64,000 bases of DNA from an uncultured Bacteroidia bacterium. GTDB taxonomy: Bacteria > Bacteroidota > Bacteroidia > Bacteroidales > UBA932. The DNA is taken from NCBI GenBank assembly GCA_902788095.1, contig CADAIT010000002.1, positions 73,764 through 137,763 on the forward strand. Reading direction: 5' to 3'. A model generated the notes under the pieces. The model was not told the DNA's origin. It did not search any database and was given only the letters and a program-made list of their open reading frames with translations. Both the position numbers and the translations under genes were made by a program. Within the stretch, counting starts at the first letter, position 1, and each line of letters starts with the position of its first letter. Positions 1 through 9,157 of the stretch are shown here, one piece after another.

Positions 1-1
1 C

Positions 2-958
2 CATAAGATCCTGCAAAGCCGCGGCTTGGACGTCCTGCCCTCCAACCTGGCACAAGCAGAGGTCCCGGATACGGCGGAAGTTATCGTAAACCGCCTTGGA
101 ACGGCCCCTATCATGGTTTTCCGCCATGTTCAGGGCGGCGGTACGCTGTACGCGCTGCCGGGCGTTCCGCACGAAGCCACCGGAGCCATCCCTTCCGTGA
201 TGCAGGACATCCGCCATCACCAGCCGTTGGACTCCATACGGCACCGGAATATCATGGTGTATGGCATTGCGGAATCGGCCCTCTCGGAGCAAATTGCCCC
301 CTGGGAAGACGCCCTGCCGGCCGACATGCACCTGGCATACCTCCCCAATCCGCTTACGGGCATCCGCCTGCGCCTCTCCATTTACGGCGGTGACGCCCGG
401 GAGCAAGAGGTACGCATGGAACAGCAGTTAGACCAGCTGAAAACCCTTTTAGGGCCGCTTATGTACGCCGATACGGACTCCGACCTGGAAACCACCGTCG
501 GCGAGCTGCTCAAGGCCGCAGGAAAGACCCTCTCGCTTGCGGAATCCTGCACCGGCGGTGAGATTGCCCATCTTATTACTTCCGTTCCGGGTTCATCGGC
601 CTACTTCCTGGGGTCGGTGACTTCTTATGCCATCCCGGTAAAGGAATCCGTTTTAGGGGTATCCCCGGCCCTCATCCGGGAAAAAGGCGTGGTGAGCAGT
701 GAAGTAGCCGCTGCCATGGCGGAGGGTGTCCGACGCCTCACCGGCAGCGATTACGCCGTTTCCACCACAGGCCTGGCGGGACCTGCCGGCGATGAGTGCA
801 ATCCGGTGGGAACCGTGTGGATTGGCGTAGCCGGACCCAAGGGAACGCGCACTGTTTCCTACTGCTACAAAAATGACCGCAAACGCAATATCGAGCGTTT
901 TGCAGCCTCTGCACTCAACTTTCTGCGGCTCACCCTGCAAAATGAGTTAAATCATTGA
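2..958 (+). CDS. cinA: CinA family protein, 5' end cut by the window edge
   Basis: The reading frame is open to the first base, so the N-terminus lies outside the window; the first in-frame TTG at 26 is not a real start. What remains is the end of the MoCF-like domain, then a linker, then a full C-terminal CinA domain (nicotinamide-nucleotide amidohydrolase fold). The signature of that domain is clear: LAESCTGG, then GSVTSYA, GVVSSEVAAAMAEG and STTGLAGPAG. The C-terminal domain of this family deamidates NMN in pyridine nucleotide salvage, while the N-terminal domain can act as an ADP-ribose pyrophosphatase. The gene ends at a strong bidirectional terminator. The family call is firm; which of the two activities is retained cannot be told from a fragment. 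Confidence 0.93.
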   Translation, partial: HKILQSRGLDVLPSNLAQAEVPDTAEVIVNRLGTAPIMVFRHVQGGGTLYALPGVPHEATGAIPSVMQDIRHHQPLDSIRHRNIMVYGIAESALSEQIAPWEDALPADMHLAYLPNPLTGIRLRLSIYGGDAREQEVRMEQQLDQLKTLLGPLMYADTDSDLETTVGELLKAAGKTLSLAESCTGGEIAHLITSVPGSSAYFLGSVTSYAIPVKESVLGVSPALIREKGVVSSEVAAAMAEGVRRLTGSDYAVSTTGLAGPAGDECNPVGTVWIGVAGPKGTRTVSYCYKNDRKRNIERFAASALNFLRLTLQNELNH

Positions 959-966
959 TATACAAT

Positions 967-1011
967 AAAAGTAACACAAATGTTATGATTGAAAACATTT
1001 GTGTTACTTTT
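967..1011. terminator. Bidirectional rho-independent terminator between convergent genes
   Basis: A perfect 18-bp inverted repeat (967-984 with 994-1011, 9-base loop) has an A-run on the left arm and a T-run on the right arm. It can therefore end both cinA on plus and the dipeptidase operon on minus. Confidence 0.85.
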
Positions 1012-1024
1012 TGCTAAAAATTCT

Positions 1025-2110
1025 CTAATCGACTAATTCAGAGCATTTTACAATTCTATTCCAAACAGCCATCAAATTGCCGCCGGAAACCTTTTCAATC
1101 TCCGTTTCCGCGTATCCGCGGGAGCGCATTTCATCCCATAGCACCGCCATTTTGGACACATTTTCCAGTCCGGCCGGAGGCACGAGAATTCCGTCAAAAT
1201 CGCTGCCGATTCCCACGTGGTCGATGCCGGCAAAACGGACGGCATGGTCAATGTGGTCCACAATCTCCTTGACACCCGGACGCCGGATTTCAAGCAGGCG
1301 GTCTTGCATCTTGTTCCAGGCATCCGCCCGCTCCCGGTCCGCCGGATTCTGGATGAAGCGCTCTTCGACGGCTTCGGCCTCGTCCATGCGTGCGGCGTCT
1401 GCAGGATTTGTAGCAAAGTCATCGCTCAGGAAAGCGGGATAAAAATTGATGCCCACATAACCGTCTTTCTCCCCCAGCGCCTGAAGCATCTCATCCGTCA
1501 GGTTGCGGCGATGTCCGCACAGAGCCCTGCAACAGGAATGTGTGGCGACGATGGGGGCCCGGGACAGTTTGATACAGTCCCAGAAGGTTTTGTCGGAGGC
1601 ATGGGACAGGTCTATCATCATGCCCAAGGCATTCATTTCGGCAATCACCTGCTTGCCGAAGGGGCTCAAACCGCCCCATTTCCGCCCCTCCGCAGCACTG
1701 TCGGCAATGGCATTGTCGCCATTGTGCGTAAGGGTTACATAGCTTACTCCCAGGCGGAAGAAAGTACGCAGAAGCGAAAGCGATTCCTGAATGGGCGCTC
1801 CGTTTTCCATCCCCATGAAAATGGAGATAAGCCCCTCGGCCTTGTTCTTGGCTGCTTCCTCGGGCGAAAACGCCAATGCCGCGTAATCCGGATTGGCATC
1901 TACGGCATCATAGACCGCCGAAACCATTTCCAACGCGTATCGCGTTGCGGCGTCCGGAGCCATGGAGGCCGGCGTATATAACGCGAAAAACGAGCCGTCC
2001 ACGCCCCCTTTGCGCAGTTTGGGAAGGTCCACATGCGCATGCGGGTTATCGATACCGATATTCCGCAGCCGGATAAGCTGCGAGGGGGTATCAACATGTG
2101 AATCGTACAT
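1025..2110 (-). CDS. Membrane dipeptidase, peptidase family M19
   Basis: A 361-residue metallopeptidase of the renal dipeptidase family, which hydrolyses dipeptides, including D-amino-acid ones, with a two-zinc centre. The N-terminal HVD (H5, D7) matches the family H-x-D metal site. The GMENG glutamate, DLSHASD, THSC and the late IGSDFDG segment are all present in order. No signal peptide is visible, so it is probably cytoplasmic. The ATG at 2110 lies 2 bases after the stop of the upstream DUF2807 gene, so it is the last gene of the minus-strand run that starts at valS. The family is certain; the substrate is not. Confidence 0.93.
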   Translation of the reverse strand: MYDSHVDTPSQLIRLRNIGIDNPHAHVDLPKLRKGGVDGSFFALYTPASMAPDAATRYALEMVSAVYDAVDANPDYAALAFSPEEAAKNKAEGLISIFMGMENGAPIQESLSLLRTFFRLGVSYVTLTHNGDNAIADSAAEGRKWGGLSPFGKQVIAEMNALGMMIDLSHASDKTFWDCIKLSRAPIVATHSCCRALCGHRRNLTDEMLQALGEKDGYVGINFYPAFLSDDFATNPADAARMDEAEAVEERFIQNPADRERADAWNKMQDRLLEIRRPGVKEIVDHIDHAVRFAGIDHVGIGSDFDGILVPPAGLENVSKMAVLWDEMRSRGYAETEIEKVSGGNLMAVWNRIVKCSELVD

Positions 2111-2112
2111 GC

Positions 2113-3099
2113 TTACTTGACCGTACCGGCAGGAGCCAGGGTGGATTTGACGATTTTACCGACCAGGATGGTAGGAGAGCCCGTAAAGAACAGGGAACTG
2201 CCACCCTGCAGGTTTACAGTCAATTCCTTTTCGACGGCTACGTTCGCTTTGCTATTGCCAGACATATCGGCATTAACCTGCTGAACAGGGAATGCGGCTG
2301 CATCCACCTCCGCGCTCTTGTCGCCTTTGATTACCAGCTGAGCGGCCTTTCCGTTTATCGCAAGCTTGGAGGAACCGCCTACATTCAAAACGGCTTTTTC
2401 CACCTGCTGGGTCATATTGGCGATGGTCTTCTCGCTCAGGTTCAGGTTCAGGATATTGCAGTCGCCGGAGAAGGCGTTTTCAGAATTGCCCTTGGCATTC
2501 AAAATAACTTCACGGGCCTTTTCCGTCAGTTTCAGCACGGTTTTGTCGTCGGTGTTCAGCTCCAGTTTGTTGTCGGCGGTGAACATGGCGGTGGCCTGTG
2601 CGTTTTTGCTCATGGTCAACGTAATGTTGTCGGCACTGAGTTTCAGGTTTTTCACCAGGGCCTTGTCGCTCAGAACCATGGTTACGTTGGAGCCGAAAAA
2701 TTCTTCGGTGGTATTGAGTACGACATTGTCCTCAAGTGTAAAGCCGTTCAGTTCCGGCAGGGAAATAACGGCGCGGAACACCGGTTTGGGAGCATTCTTC
2801 CCTTTGTAAAGCTTCTTGATATCCTTGGGCACGGCCTTTTCGTCATACGTGATGAAAAGGGTCTTGGAGCGCACATAGACCTGAACATAGGGAGACAGGT
2901 TTTTGTCGGTGATGACACGGACGCTGTACGTGCCTTTTGACAAGGTGAGGTCGAAATCGCCGTTCGCGCTGACGGTGGTGAATTCCCCTACCGGCAAGGT
3001 CGTTTCTTCCAATTGGGTAGTGTACTGCGCATGGGCGGGAAATACGAAAGCAAACGCCAAAAGGGCGAGGCACAAAATTCTGCTTAATACTGTTTTCAT
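2113..3099 (-). CDS. Secreted DUF2807-type (GIN domain) beta-helix protein
   Basis: A 328-residue protein with a clean Sec signal peptide (MKTVLSRILCLALLAFAF, cleavage near AHAQ) and no lipobox cysteine. The mature part is a long series of short beta-strand units rich in alternating N, S, T and V. It opens with a LPVGEFTTVSANGDFDLTL segment like that of GIN-domain (putative adhesin head) proteins common in Bacteroidetes. Such proteins are predicted right-handed beta-helices in the periplasm or at the surface, and their roles are unknown. It follows the ABC-F gene by 12 bases and precedes the dipeptidase by 2, so it is probably co-transcribed. Confidence 0.75.
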   Translation of the reverse strand: MKTVLSRILCLALLAFAFVFPAHAQYTTQLEETTLPVGEFTTVSANGDFDLTLSKGTYSVRVITDKNLSPYVQVYVRSKTLFITYDEKAVPKDIKKLYKGKNAPKPVFRAVISLPELNGFTLEDNVVLNTTEEFFGSNVTMVLSDKALVKNLKLSADNITLTMSKNAQATAMFTADNKLELNTDDKTVLKLTEKAREVILNAKGNSENAFSGDCNILNLNLSEKTIANMTQQVEKAVLNVGGSSKLAINGKAAQLVIKGDKSAEVDAAAFPVQQVNADMSGNSKANVAVEKELTVNLQGGSSLFFTGSPTILVGKIVKSTLAPAGTVK

Positions 3100-3111
3100 A
3101 TCGATAAGTAA

Positions 3112-5037
3112 TTAGTTGTCCAATTGTTCCATCAAAGCGGTCCATTCATCGGTATCCGCATCCAAAGCTCGTTTAAGTTCCAGATACTCGCGCGTCAGTT
3201 CCATCACGTCGTCCTGCGGTCCCGGGGCCGATAACTGCTTCTCAATCTCCCCCATCCTTCCTTCCCGGCGGGCAATCTCCTTCTCAAGGAAACTCACACG
3301 GTTTTGCAGCTTGCGCTGTTCCTTGGAAACGAACTTCTGCTGCTGAAACTGCTTTGCCTGCTCTTTTACAGGCTTTTCCGTCGGCTTTTCCACTACCGGC
3401 ATACGGCGTTCCAGCTCCTGCAGACTCTCCAGCTTGCGTTTTTGCAGGAATTCCTGCACGGTTCCCAGGTGCTCGGTCACTTTTCCGTCCCGAAATTCGA
3501 ACAGTTTGTCCACCAGTCCGTCCAGGAAATCACGGTCATGGGAAACCACAATTAACGTGCCGTCAAAAGCCTTCAGCGCCTGCTTCAATATATCTTTTGA
3601 ACGGATGTCCATGTGGTTGGTGGGTTCGTCCAGGGCCAGCACGTTATAAGGACTGAGCATCAACTTGGCCATGCCCAGCCGGGCACGCTCTCCGCCGCTC
3701 AGGACAGAAACCTTCTTGTCTATATCCTCGCCCTTGAAAAGGAAGGCGCCCAGCAAATCCCGCAACTTGGTGCGAATCTCCCCTACCGCAATACGGTCCA
3801 GCGTGCCGAAAACGGTCTCGGAAGGGTCCAGAATGTCTTCCTGATTCTGGGCATAATAGCCAATCTTCACGTTATGTCCCAGCTTAGCCTCCCCTTCCAT
3901 CGGCTCCAGTTCGTCCATAATCACACGCATGAGCGTGGTTTTTCCTTCACCGTTCCGGCCGATAAGTGCCACTTTCTCACCGCGTTTTATCTCAATCTGC
4001 GCATTCCGGAACACCACCTTCTGCGGATAGCCCACGGTGAGGTCGGTCCCCTTGAAAACAATGTCTCCGGAACGCTGTGCAGGCGGGAATTTCAGGGAAA
4101 GCGTGGTATTGTCACTTTCGTCAATCTCAATGCGCTCCAGTTTTTCCAGCGCCTTGATACGTGACTGCACCTGATTGCTCTTGGTAGGTTTATAGCGGAA
4201 GCGGTTGATGAAGTCTTCCGTCTTCTCTATCATCCGCTGCTGGTTCTCATAGGCGGCCGTTTGCTGGGCAATACGCTCTGCACGCAGGGTAACATATTGA
4301 CTATAAGGAACTTTATAGTCATGTACGTGGCCCAGCAGGATTTCCACGGTGCGAGTGGTCACATTGTCCAGGAACTTGCGGTCGTGCGAAACCAGCAATA
4401 TCGCTCCCCGGAAGCCCTTCAGGTAGTCCTCAAACCATTCGATGGACTCGATGTCCAAGTGGTTGGTGGGCTCGTCCAACAGCAGGACATCCGGCTGTGC
4501 CAGCAGGATTTTGGCCAGCTCGATACGCATGTTCCATCCCTGGCTGAAGGTTTCCGTCAGGCGGTCCAGTTCATCGGCCTTGAAGCCCAGGCCGAAGAGC
4601 ACCTTCTCCGCCTGTGCCCGGGGAGACAGGCCGGATTCCAGCGCCAACCGGTCGTTCAGCTCATTCATCCGCCCGATAAGTGCAGCATAAGCCGTTGATT
4701 CATAATCCGTACGTTCTTCCAGCTTTGCCGTGATACCGGCCAGTTCCGCTTCCATATCGTGTATGTAGTCAAACACCGACAGGGCTTCGTCCAGCACCGT
4801 ATGGCCGCGGTGATGCTCCATAATTTGGGGAAGATACCCTATTTTCAATGACGACGGCTTGTCGATGCTGCCATGGGTGGGCACCTGCTCGCCGGTAATC
4901 AGTTTCATGAGCGTTGACTTGCCGGCGCCGTTCTTCCCCACCAGGCCGATTTTGTCGGTTTCGCTGATGTGGAAATTAATGCCGTCCAGCAGGTTCCAAC
5001 TGCCGAAGGATACGGTAACGTTATTGATGGAAATCAT
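3112..5037 (-). CDS. ABC-F family ATPase, ribosome-associated type
   Basis: A 641-residue soluble protein with two ABC ATPase cassettes and no membrane segments, as in ABC-F translation factors and ribosome protection proteins. Cassette 1 has Walker A GKNGAGKS, a variant signature FSQGWNMRIELAK and Walker B DVLLLDEPTNHLD. Cassette 2 has GRNGEGKT, LSGGERARLG and NVLALDEPTNHMD. The charged helical linker between cassettes (about residues 245-320) and the C-terminal coiled coil (about 545-640) are typical of the Uup/YdiF branch. The start ATG overlaps the tatC stop by 4 bases. Subfamily, and any link to antibiotic protection, cannot be decided by eye. Confidence 0.93.
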   Translation of the reverse strand: MISINNVTVSFGSWNLLDGINFHISETDKIGLVGKNGAGKSTLMKLITGEQVPTHGSIDKPSSLKIGYLPQIMEHHRGHTVLDEALSVFDYIHDMEAELAGITAKLEERTDYESTAYAALIGRMNELNDRLALESGLSPRAQAEKVLFGLGFKADELDRLTETFSQGWNMRIELAKILLAQPDVLLLDEPTNHLDIESIEWFEDYLKGFRGAILLVSHDRKFLDNVTTRTVEILLGHVHDYKVPYSQYVTLRAERIAQQTAAYENQQRMIEKTEDFINRFRYKPTKSNQVQSRIKALEKLERIEIDESDNTTLSLKFPPAQRSGDIVFKGTDLTVGYPQKVVFRNAQIEIKRGEKVALIGRNGEGKTTLMRVIMDELEPMEGEAKLGHNVKIGYYAQNQEDILDPSETVFGTLDRIAVGEIRTKLRDLLGAFLFKGEDIDKKVSVLSGGERARLGMAKLMLSPYNVLALDEPTNHMDIRSKDILKQALKAFDGTLIVVSHDRDFLDGLVDKLFEFRDGKVTEHLGTVQEFLQKRKLESLQELERRMPVVEKPTEKPVKEQAKQFQQQKFVSKEQRKLQNRVSFLEKEIARREGRMGEIEKQLSAPGPQDDVMELTREYLELKRALDADTDEWTALMEQLDN

Positions 5038-5789
5038 ACAGCTTCAACCTCCTCTTTTTTACACAGGAATATAGAAAGTTCGTACAAACCGTACAAGGGG
5101 ATGGCCAGCACGAACATGGAAAAAGGGTCGCTGGGCGTAATTAACGCACTGAGAATAAGCACAGCGACAAACGCATACTTCCTGAGCTTTCGCAGTTGTT
5201 CCCGGTTCACCAGGCCCAGGCTGGAGAGGACCAGAATGACGGTCGGGAACTCAAACAGCAGGCCTATCAGGAACACCATGGAGGTGAACAGCGACATGTA
5301 AGAGGCCAGCGTGATGGTGTTGGTGATGGCGTCGCTCACCGTATAATTCATGAAAAACATCAGGCATACCGGAAGCACGACGAAATACCCTACCGCAACG
5401 CCCAGGTAAAACAAGCCTGATGACAACAGGAAGCCTTTCCGCACGGCCTTGACCTCATGCGCATACAGTGCAGGCGCCACGAATTTCCATATTTCATAGA
5501 TGACATACGGGAACGCGATTACCAGACCGCAGAGCATACTCACCTTCAGGTGCATGAAAAACTGGGCCGATACCTCCGTGTTGATGAGCGTCATCCGAAA
5601 ATCCAGCCCCAGCAACCTGTAGAGGATGAAATCCGGTCCGGCAGGCCATAACACAGCCTGAAACAAGTGGCGGGGAAAGGCCAGGAAAACCAGCGAGCAC
5701 ACACAAACCGCCACCACTGAGCGGATTAAAGTTCCCCTCAGGGCCTCCAGGTGGTCCCAGAAGGACATTTCACCGTCCGGGCTCGCCAC
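5034..5789 (-). CDS. tatC: Sec-independent (Tat) translocase subunit TatC
   Basis: A 251-residue polytopic inner membrane protein with six predicted helices. The family N-terminal motif is FWDHLEALRGTLIRS. It forms the receptor for twin-arginine signal peptides and works with TatA. The GTG at 5789 is two bases after the tatA stop and gives the usual short lead before the motif; an ATG at 5768 would remove seven residues. The 3' end overlaps the ABC-F start by 4 bases. tatA directly upstream and no tatB nearby fit the two-component TatAC arrangement of many Bacteroidetes. Confidence 0.96.
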   Translation of the reverse strand: MASPDGEMSFWDHLEALRGTLIRSVVAVCVCSLVFLAFPRHLFQAVLWPAGPDFILYRLLGLDFRMTLINTEVSAQFFMHLKVSMLCGLVIAFPYVIYEIWKFVAPALYAHEVKAVRKGFLLSSGLFYLGVAVGYFVVLPVCLMFFMNYTVSDAITNTITLASYMSLFTSMVFLIGLLFEFPTVILVLSSLGLVNREQLRKLRKYAFVAVLILSALITPSDPFSMFVLAIPLYGLYELSIFLCKKEEVEAV

Positions 5790-5791
5790 TT

Positions 5792-6001
5792 TTACTTCTC
5801 TTCCTTTTTAGGAGTGTCTTCCTTGACAGCCTCATTAACTTCCTTCTCCACCTCGTTCACCCCTTCCTTGAAGCTTCTTACGCCTTTGCCAAGGCCTTTC
5901 ATGAGTTCGGGAATTTTCTTCCCGCCGAACAGGAGCACAATCACCAGCACGATGAGCACTATCTCCCACGTGCCGAACATAATAAGCGGATAAGTATGCA
6001 T
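5792..6001 (-). CDS. tatA: Twin-arginine translocase subunit TatA/TatE
   Basis: A 69-residue protein with one N-terminal membrane helix (about residues 10-26), then the family hinge [16 protein letters not shown], an amphipathic helix and a charged lysine/glutamate-rich tail. TatA multimers form the transport path of the Tat system. The gene ends 2 bases before tatC and begins 4 bases after the thioesterase gene, so all three are almost certainly one transcript. Confidence 0.96.
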   Translation of the reverse strand: MHTYPLIMFGTWEIVLIVLVIVLLFGGKKIPELMKGLGKGVRSFKEGVNEVEKEVNEAVKEDTPKKEEK

Positions 6002-6005
6002 ACCG

Positions 6006-6419
6006 TCAGTCGTTTATGTGTTTTTCGAAAAGTTCCGTGATAACTTCCGGGCAGCGGATGGGGGTAAAGCTTGCGCTATCCAGGAAACCCAGGGTAACCG
6101 ATCCCTCTGCACAGAGCACTCCATCCTGATTGTACACGGCCTGTTTGATAAGCATCTTGGCCAGGGGGATCCGGGTTACTTCCGCTGTAGCGGTGAGCAC
6201 GTCTCCCATCCGGGCCGGATGCCGGAAATGGCACTCCAGGGAAACAATGGGAATCAGGACTTTCAGCTCCTTCTCACAGCGTTCGATGGGAAAGCCCAGC
6301 TGCACCATCATCTCGTCACGGGCCAGCTCGAAATAGCGGACATAATTGGAATGATGCACTACCGCCATTTGGTCGGTCTCGTAGTACCGGACAGGGAAAG
6401 ATGTTTTGAAAATAGCCAT
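6006..6419 (-). CDS. Acyl-CoA thioesterase, YbgC/4-hydroxybenzoyl-CoA thioesterase (hotdog) family
   Basis: A 137-residue single hotdog domain. The active-site region [25 protein letters not shown] carries the catalytic Asp of the YbgC group and the helix that follows it. YbgC proteins are often beside Tol-Pal genes and act on short acyl-CoA or acyl-ACP; here the neighbours are valS upstream (36-base gap) and tatA downstream (4 bases). The length is normal for the family. Substrate is unknown. Confidence 0.9.
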   Translation of the reverse strand: MAIFKTSFPVRYYETDQMAVVHHSNYVRYFELARDEMMVQLGFPIERCEKELKVLIPIVSLECHFRHPARMGDVLTATAEVTRIPLAKMLIKQAVYNQDGVLCAEGSVTLGFLDSASFTPIRCPEVITELFEKHIND

Positions 6420-6455
6420 AACAAAAATGTTATAGTCGTTAACAATTATGTTTTA

Positions 6456-9107
6456 TTAACTTGTTTCCAGCGATTTAATTTTCTCTTGCAAAATTTCAAT
6501 CTTGGAGAGTGAATCGGCCTCTTTCTTGCGTTCGTTCTCGATGACGGCGGCAGGAGCATTGGCCACAAAGCGCTCGTTCGAGAGTTTCTTGCGGACGTTC
6601 TCCAGGAATTCCAGCTGGTACTGAAGTTCCTTCCGTGCCTTTTCGAGCTCTTCGGCCACGTTCACCTTTCCATCCAGCGCCACGAACATTTCCAGGGTGC
6701 GGACCAGGAATCCGACGCCTTGTGCACCTTCGAAACCGCTCACCATCTCTACCGAGCAGTTGCACAGTTTCTCCACGACGGGAATCATCTCCGCCGGGAA
6801 GGCGCCCTTGATTTTGAGGTTCAGCTGCTCCTTGGGAGGCAGGTTGCGCTGGCTGCGGACACCGCGCACACCGTTCACCGTTTCCATGGCCAAGGCAAAG
6901 TTGTCCAGTACTTCCTGTTTGTAGGCCTGAACCTTGGGCGTTGCGGCGTACATGATGGTCTCCCCTTCCTTTCTGGGAGCGATATCCTGCCACAGTTCCT
7001 CCGTGATAAACGGCATCACCGGGTGGATAAGTTTCAGCAGGGCCTCGAAGAAGCCCAATGTAGCCTGATGGGTAGCCGGGTCCACAGGGCTGCCGAACGC
7101 AGGTTTGATAGCCTCCAGGTACCATGAGCAATAGTCGTCCCAGAAGAGGCGGTATATGGTCATGAGGGCATCCGAGATACGGAACTTGCTGTAATGGTCT
7201 TCCACCAGGGCCACCGTTTCCGAAAGTCTGGCACCAAACCACTCGACCGCCTTGGCGGCCGCAGGGCTCTGCTGCACGTCGGCACTTACCTGGAAACCTT
7301 TAACCAGGCGGTAACTGTTCCAGATTTTATTGCAGAAAGCGGCGCCCTGCTGAATTTGCGCCTCATCGTAGAAGATGTCGTTGCCGGCGCTGGAACACAG
7401 CAGCATGCCTATGCGGACGGCATCGGCGCCGTATTTTTCGATAAGAACGAGCGGATCCGGGCTGTTGCCCAGCGTCTTGCTCATCTTGCGGCCCATCTTG
7501 TCGCGCACGATACCGGTGAAATACACGTTGGAGAACGGCTCCTTGCCCATGAATTCCTCGCCGGCCATAATCATGCGGGCCACCCAGAAGAAGATGATGT
7601 CCGGGCCCGTCACCAGGTCGTTGGTGGGATAATAGTATGCCAGGTCCTTGTTGGGCTGATGCTCCGGATGACCGGGTTTTTCCGGGTCGAAAACGGAGAT
7701 GGGCCACAGCCAGGAGCTGAACCATGTGTCCAGCACGTCCTCATCCTGCCTGAGGTCGGAGGCCTTGATGGAGGGATTGATGGCCTGGGCGGCCTTCAAA
7801 GCAGCCTCAGGGGTGGCTTCCACCACATAACTGCCGTCCGGAAGGTAGTAGGCCGGAATACGCTGGCCCCACCACAACTGGCGCGAAATACACCAGTCCC
7901 TGGCGTTTTCCATCCAGTGTCTGTATGTGTTCACGTATTTTTCCGGGATAAACTGCGTACGGCCGCTTTCCACGGTTTCCAAAGCCATTCCCGCCAGGGT
8001 TTCCATTTTCAGGAACCACTGGGCGCTCAGTTTGGGCTCGATAACGGCGTCTGTGCGCTCGGAATAACCCACCGGAGAAGTATAGTCTTCCACCTTGAGC
8101 AGGTTGCCGGCTTCTTCCAGCATTTTCACGATTTTCTTCCGGGCCACAAAACGGTCCTCGCCCACCAGAATCTGTGCTTTTTCGTTCAGCTTGCCGTGAT
8201 CGTCAATGATTTCCAGGACCGGCAGGTTATGCCGCAGGCCAATCTCATAGTCGTGCACATCGTGCGCGGGCGTAACCTTCAGGCAGCCGGTTCCGAAATC
8301 CATCTCCACATACTCGTCCTCAATCACGGGAATTTCGCGCTTGATGAGCGGGATGAGCACTTTCTTGCCCTTGAGCCAAAAGTGGCGCTCGTCCTTGGGA
8401 TTCACGCAGATGGCGGCGTCTGCCATGATGGTTTCCGGGCGGGTGGTGGCGATGACCAGGTATTTGTCCGTGGGATTGCCGTTACCGTCGGAGATATAAT
8501 ATTTCAGGTGATAAAAATGACTCTTGGTATCCTTGTGGATGACTTCGTCGTCACTCACGGCGGTAAGGGCCTCCGGATCCCAGTTCACCATGCGCACACC
8601 TTTGTAAATCCAGCCTTTCTTGTAAAAATAGACAAAGGTGTTGATTACGGCCTCGCTCAGCGCGGGTTCCATGGTGAAACGGGTGCGGTCCCAATCACAG
8701 GAGCACCCCAGTTTCTTGAGTTGCTGCAGGATGATGCCGCCGTGCTCTTCCTTCCATTCCCAGGCATGCTTGAGGAATTCCTCGCGGCCGATTTCCTCCT
8801 TGGAAATACCCATGGCCTTGAGCTTGGCCACCACCTTGCTTTCCGTGGCGATGGATGCATGGTCTGTTCCGGGCACCCAGCAGGCGTTCTTGCCGTCCAT
8901 GCGGGCCTTGCGGATAAGGACGTCGTTCAGGGTATTGTTGAGGACGTGTCCCATGTGCAGGATTCCGGTCACATTGGGCGGCGGAATCACAATGGTATAA
9001 GGCTCTTTTTCATTGGGTTCGCTGTGAAAGAACTTGTGGTCCAGCCAATACTGGTACCATTTGTCTTCCACCTGTGCGGCACTGTACTTTGCAGCTAATT
9101 CTTTCAT
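6456..9107 (-). CDS. valS: Valyl-tRNA synthetase
   Basis: An 883-residue class I synthetase that charges tRNA-Val. The HIGH motif is HMGH at residues 51-54 within PPPNVTGILHMGHV, and the KMSKS motif is KMGRKMSKTLGNSPDP. The editing (CP1) domain lies between them with TTRPETIMAD. The C-terminal 70 residues form the valyl-specific coiled-coil arm, rich in Lys, Glu and Leu. Length and motif order are normal. It heads the minus-strand run that continues into the thioesterase and Tat genes, and a -7 element lies 20 bases upstream of the ATG. Confidence 0.98.
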   Translation of the reverse strand: MKELAAKYSAAQVEDKWYQYWLDHKFFHSEPNEKEPYTIVIPPPNVTGILHMGHVLNNTLNDVLIRKARMDGKNACWVPGTDHASIATESKVVAKLKAMGISKEEIGREEFLKHAWEWKEEHGGIILQQLKKLGCSCDWDRTRFTMEPALSEAVINTFVYFYKKGWIYKGVRMVNWDPEALTAVSDDEVIHKDTKSHFYHLKYYISDGNGNPTDKYLVIATTRPETIMADAAICVNPKDERHFWLKGKKVLIPLIKREIPVIEDEYVEMDFGTGCLKVTPAHDVHDYEIGLRHNLPVLEIIDDHGKLNEKAQILVGEDRFVARKKIVKMLEEAGNLLKVEDYTSPVGYSERTDAVIEPKLSAQWFLKMETLAGMALETVESGRTQFIPEKYVNTYRHWMENARDWCISRQLWWGQRIPAYYLPDGSYVVEATPEAALKAAQAINPSIKASDLRQDEDVLDTWFSSWLWPISVFDPEKPGHPEHQPNKDLAYYYPTNDLVTGPDIIFFWVARMIMAGEEFMGKEPFSNVYFTGIVRDKMGRKMSKTLGNSPDPLVLIEKYGADAVRIGMLLCSSAGNDIFYDEAQIQQGAAFCNKIWNSYRLVKGFQVSADVQQSPAAAKAVEWFGARLSETVALVEDHYSKFRISDALMTIYRLFWDDYCSWYLEAIKPAFGSPVDPATHQATLGFFEALLKLIHPVMPFITEELWQDIAPRKEGETIMYAATPKVQAYKQEVLDNFALAMETVNGVRGVRSQRNLPPKEQLNLKIKGAFPAEMIPVVEKLCNCSVEMVSGFEGAQGVGFLVRTLEMFVALDGKVNVAEELEKARKELQYQLEFLENVRKKLSNERFVANAPAAVIENERKKEADSLSKIEILQEKIKSLETS

Positions 9108-9126
9108 ATATTCCTTGTTAATCCTA

Positions 9127-9157
9127 CAAATTTACTACTTTTCCCGGAAATGGGCAA
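9127..9157 (-). promoter_or_regulatory. Promoter of valS
   Basis: On the minus strand a TAAATTTG -7 element (9127-9134) is preceded after 20 bases by TTG (9155-9157), a partial Bacteroidetes -33 box. It lies between the def stop and the valS start. Confidence 0.6.

Noticed and set aside
7194..9098. 634-codon plus-strand frame opposite valS
   Set aside because: It is a shadow frame of valS; no domain or promoter supports it.
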